23,193 bases of DNA, from positions 1 to 23,193 of the IMG/VR virus record IMGVR_UViG_3300003324_000283; one strand, 5' to 3'. Below, one piece after another: positions 22,323 through 23,193 of this stretch. Position 1 is the stretch's first letter. Every line of letters starts with the position of its first letter. A program made the translations under genes and the position numbers. Below the pieces are notes generated by a model, which was given only the letters and a program-made list of their open reading frames with translations, did not search any database and had not been told where the DNA came from. Origin of the DNA: a virus.

Positions 22323-23193
22323 ATGACAGACGCCAAAGATGTAAAAGTATTAAATGACATAGAGCACGTTCTTACACGTCCTGGTATGTACATCGGCTCA
22401 GTGAATACAGAAAAGCAAACTTTTTGGTTGCCAGAGAAAGACAAGATGGTTCTCAAGGAAATTGAATATATTCCTGGCTTATACAAGATATTCAATGAAT
22501 TATTAGACAACGCAGTAGATGAAGGTGTTCGTGGCTTCTGTACTGAAATTTGGGTTGAAGTAGATACTGAAAAGAACATGTATTCCATAAGGGATAACGG
22601 TAGAGGTATTTCCCCTGAGAAGCATTCGTCTGGTAAGTATTTGCCGGAATTGTTATTCTCAACTCTCCGTTCTGGTTCAAATTTTGACGATACAAAAAGA
22701 GAAACCATTGGTATGAACGGTGTTGGTGCCGCATTGAGTAACATATTCTCAAGTAAGTTCGTGGTTGAAGTCTATAGAGATGACAAACTCTACCTACAGA
22801 CATTTAGGAACAACTGTAAAGAGATAGATGAGCCAATCATAAAAAAAGAGAAGACTGGTGATAAGAGAGGAACTAAAGTTAGTTTCATTCCCGATCAAAA
22901 GGTATTCAAGAAGAAGCTGAATCTAGCTTTGATATACAAGCGTTGTCTTGAGCTTTCTTACGCTTTCCCTGAGTTCACTTTCAATCTCAACATAGACGGT
23001 AAGAAGAAGACATTTGAGGGTAAGAAACTTGAAGATTTCGTCAAGATGTTCGGTAGTCTATATGAAATAATAGACGAAAAGAAAGACGGATTCAGAATGG
23101 CAATAATGAATTCTGAGTATGAACAGTTCACTCATTATTCAAACGTAAACGGCGCTGATACATGGCGTGGCGGTACTCATATTGAGTCTATAA
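22323..23193 (+). CDS. 39: Type II DNA topoisomerase ATPase subunit (gp39-like), 3' end outside window
   Basis: This subunit supplies ATP-driven strand passage for the phage topoisomerase. The 290 codons visible are open to the window edge. The GHKL ATPase motifs are in order: ELLDN (59-63), DNGRGIS (91-97) and GMNGVGAALSNIF (130-142). A later RGTKVSFIPD matches the next conserved block, and GGTHIES at the end is the start of the transducer region. The N-terminus, VKVLNDIEHVLTRPGMYIGS, follows T4 gp39 (IKILSDIEHIKKRSGMYIGS, from memory). The gyrase B subunit shares these motifs, but the T4 context favours gp39. T4 splits the enzyme into several genes; whether the partner gp52 follows cannot be seen. 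Confidence 0.93.
   Translation, partial: MTDAKDVKVLNDIEHVLTRPGMYIGSVNTEKQTFWLPEKDKMVLKEIEYIPGLYKIFNELLDNAVDEGVRGFCTEIWVEVDTEKNMYSIRDNGRGISPEKHSSGKYLPELLFSTLRSGSNFDDTKRETIGMNGVGAALSNIFSSKFVVEVYRDDKLYLQTFRNNCKEIDEPIIKKEKTGDKRGTKVSFIPDQKVFKKKLNLALIYKRCLELSYAFPEFTFNLNIDGKKKTFEGKKLEDFVKMFGSLYEIIDEKKDGFRMAIMNSEYEQFTHYSNVNGADTWRGGTHIESI

Overview
The window is a stretch of an AT-rich genome of a tailed phage in the T4 superfamily. It carries an almost complete T4-type recombination and replication set: UvsY, UvsW, gp46, gp47, DNA polymerase gp43, UvsX, helicase gp41, a probable gp59 loader, single-strand binding protein gp32 and the ATPase subunit of a type II topoisomerase (gp39). It also encodes the late sigma factor gp55. 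Ribosome binding sites are of Shine-Dalgarno type, promoters look like sigma70 (often with an extended -10), two T4-type late promoters (TATAAATA) are present, and the genetic code is standard. The host cannot be named. A possible outer-membrane-like phage protein hints at a Gram-negative host.

Layout, left to right. (1) 1-406, minus: an unknown 126-aa protein and the first codons of another gene. (2) 469-4431, plus: uvsY, uvsW and a tandem-domain GT2 glycosyltransferase, tightly overlapped. (3) 4432-4932: a 500-base gap with no credible gene but with a good promoter and many hairpins, interpreted as a structured noncoding RNA. (4) 8303-4933, minus: gp55, gp47 and gp46, ended by a strong terminator. 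(5) 8390-10411, plus: a GT-B glycosyltransferase and two unknown proteins, then a terminator. (6) 10524-13394, plus: DNA polymerase. (7) 13917-13396, minus: an unknown gene behind a late promoter, running against the polymerase gene. (8) 14017-18687, plus: uvsX, gp41, a gp33-position protein, gp59-like and gp32, then a terminator; this order follows T4. (9) 18759-21202, plus: RmlB and an RmlC-RmlD fusion, a dTDP-rhamnose-type sugar route. (10) 21205-22215, plus: a late-promoter cassette with an anchored beta-rich protein, a possible embedded lipoprotein ORF and a two-helix membrane protein, then a hairpin terminator. (11) 22323 to the end: gp39, cut by the window edge.

How the parts fit: UvsX, UvsY, gp32 and gp59/gp41 would load helicase on recombination intermediates made by gp46/47 and processed by UvsW, while gp43 copies DNA. 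gp55, perhaps with the gp33-position protein, would direct RNA polymerase to the TATAAATA promoters. The Rml enzymes could feed an activated deoxysugar to the two glycosyltransferases; the acceptor (DNA, virion protein or host surface) is unknown.

The most interesting items are the structured RNA at 4483-4908, its perfect 15-nt complementarity to the leader of the GT-B glycosyltransferase gene, a hairpin that buries the gp47 ribosome binding site and start codon behind an internal promoter, a sigma-region-4-like helix-turn-helix in the gp33 position, and the long embedded ORF in the late cassette.
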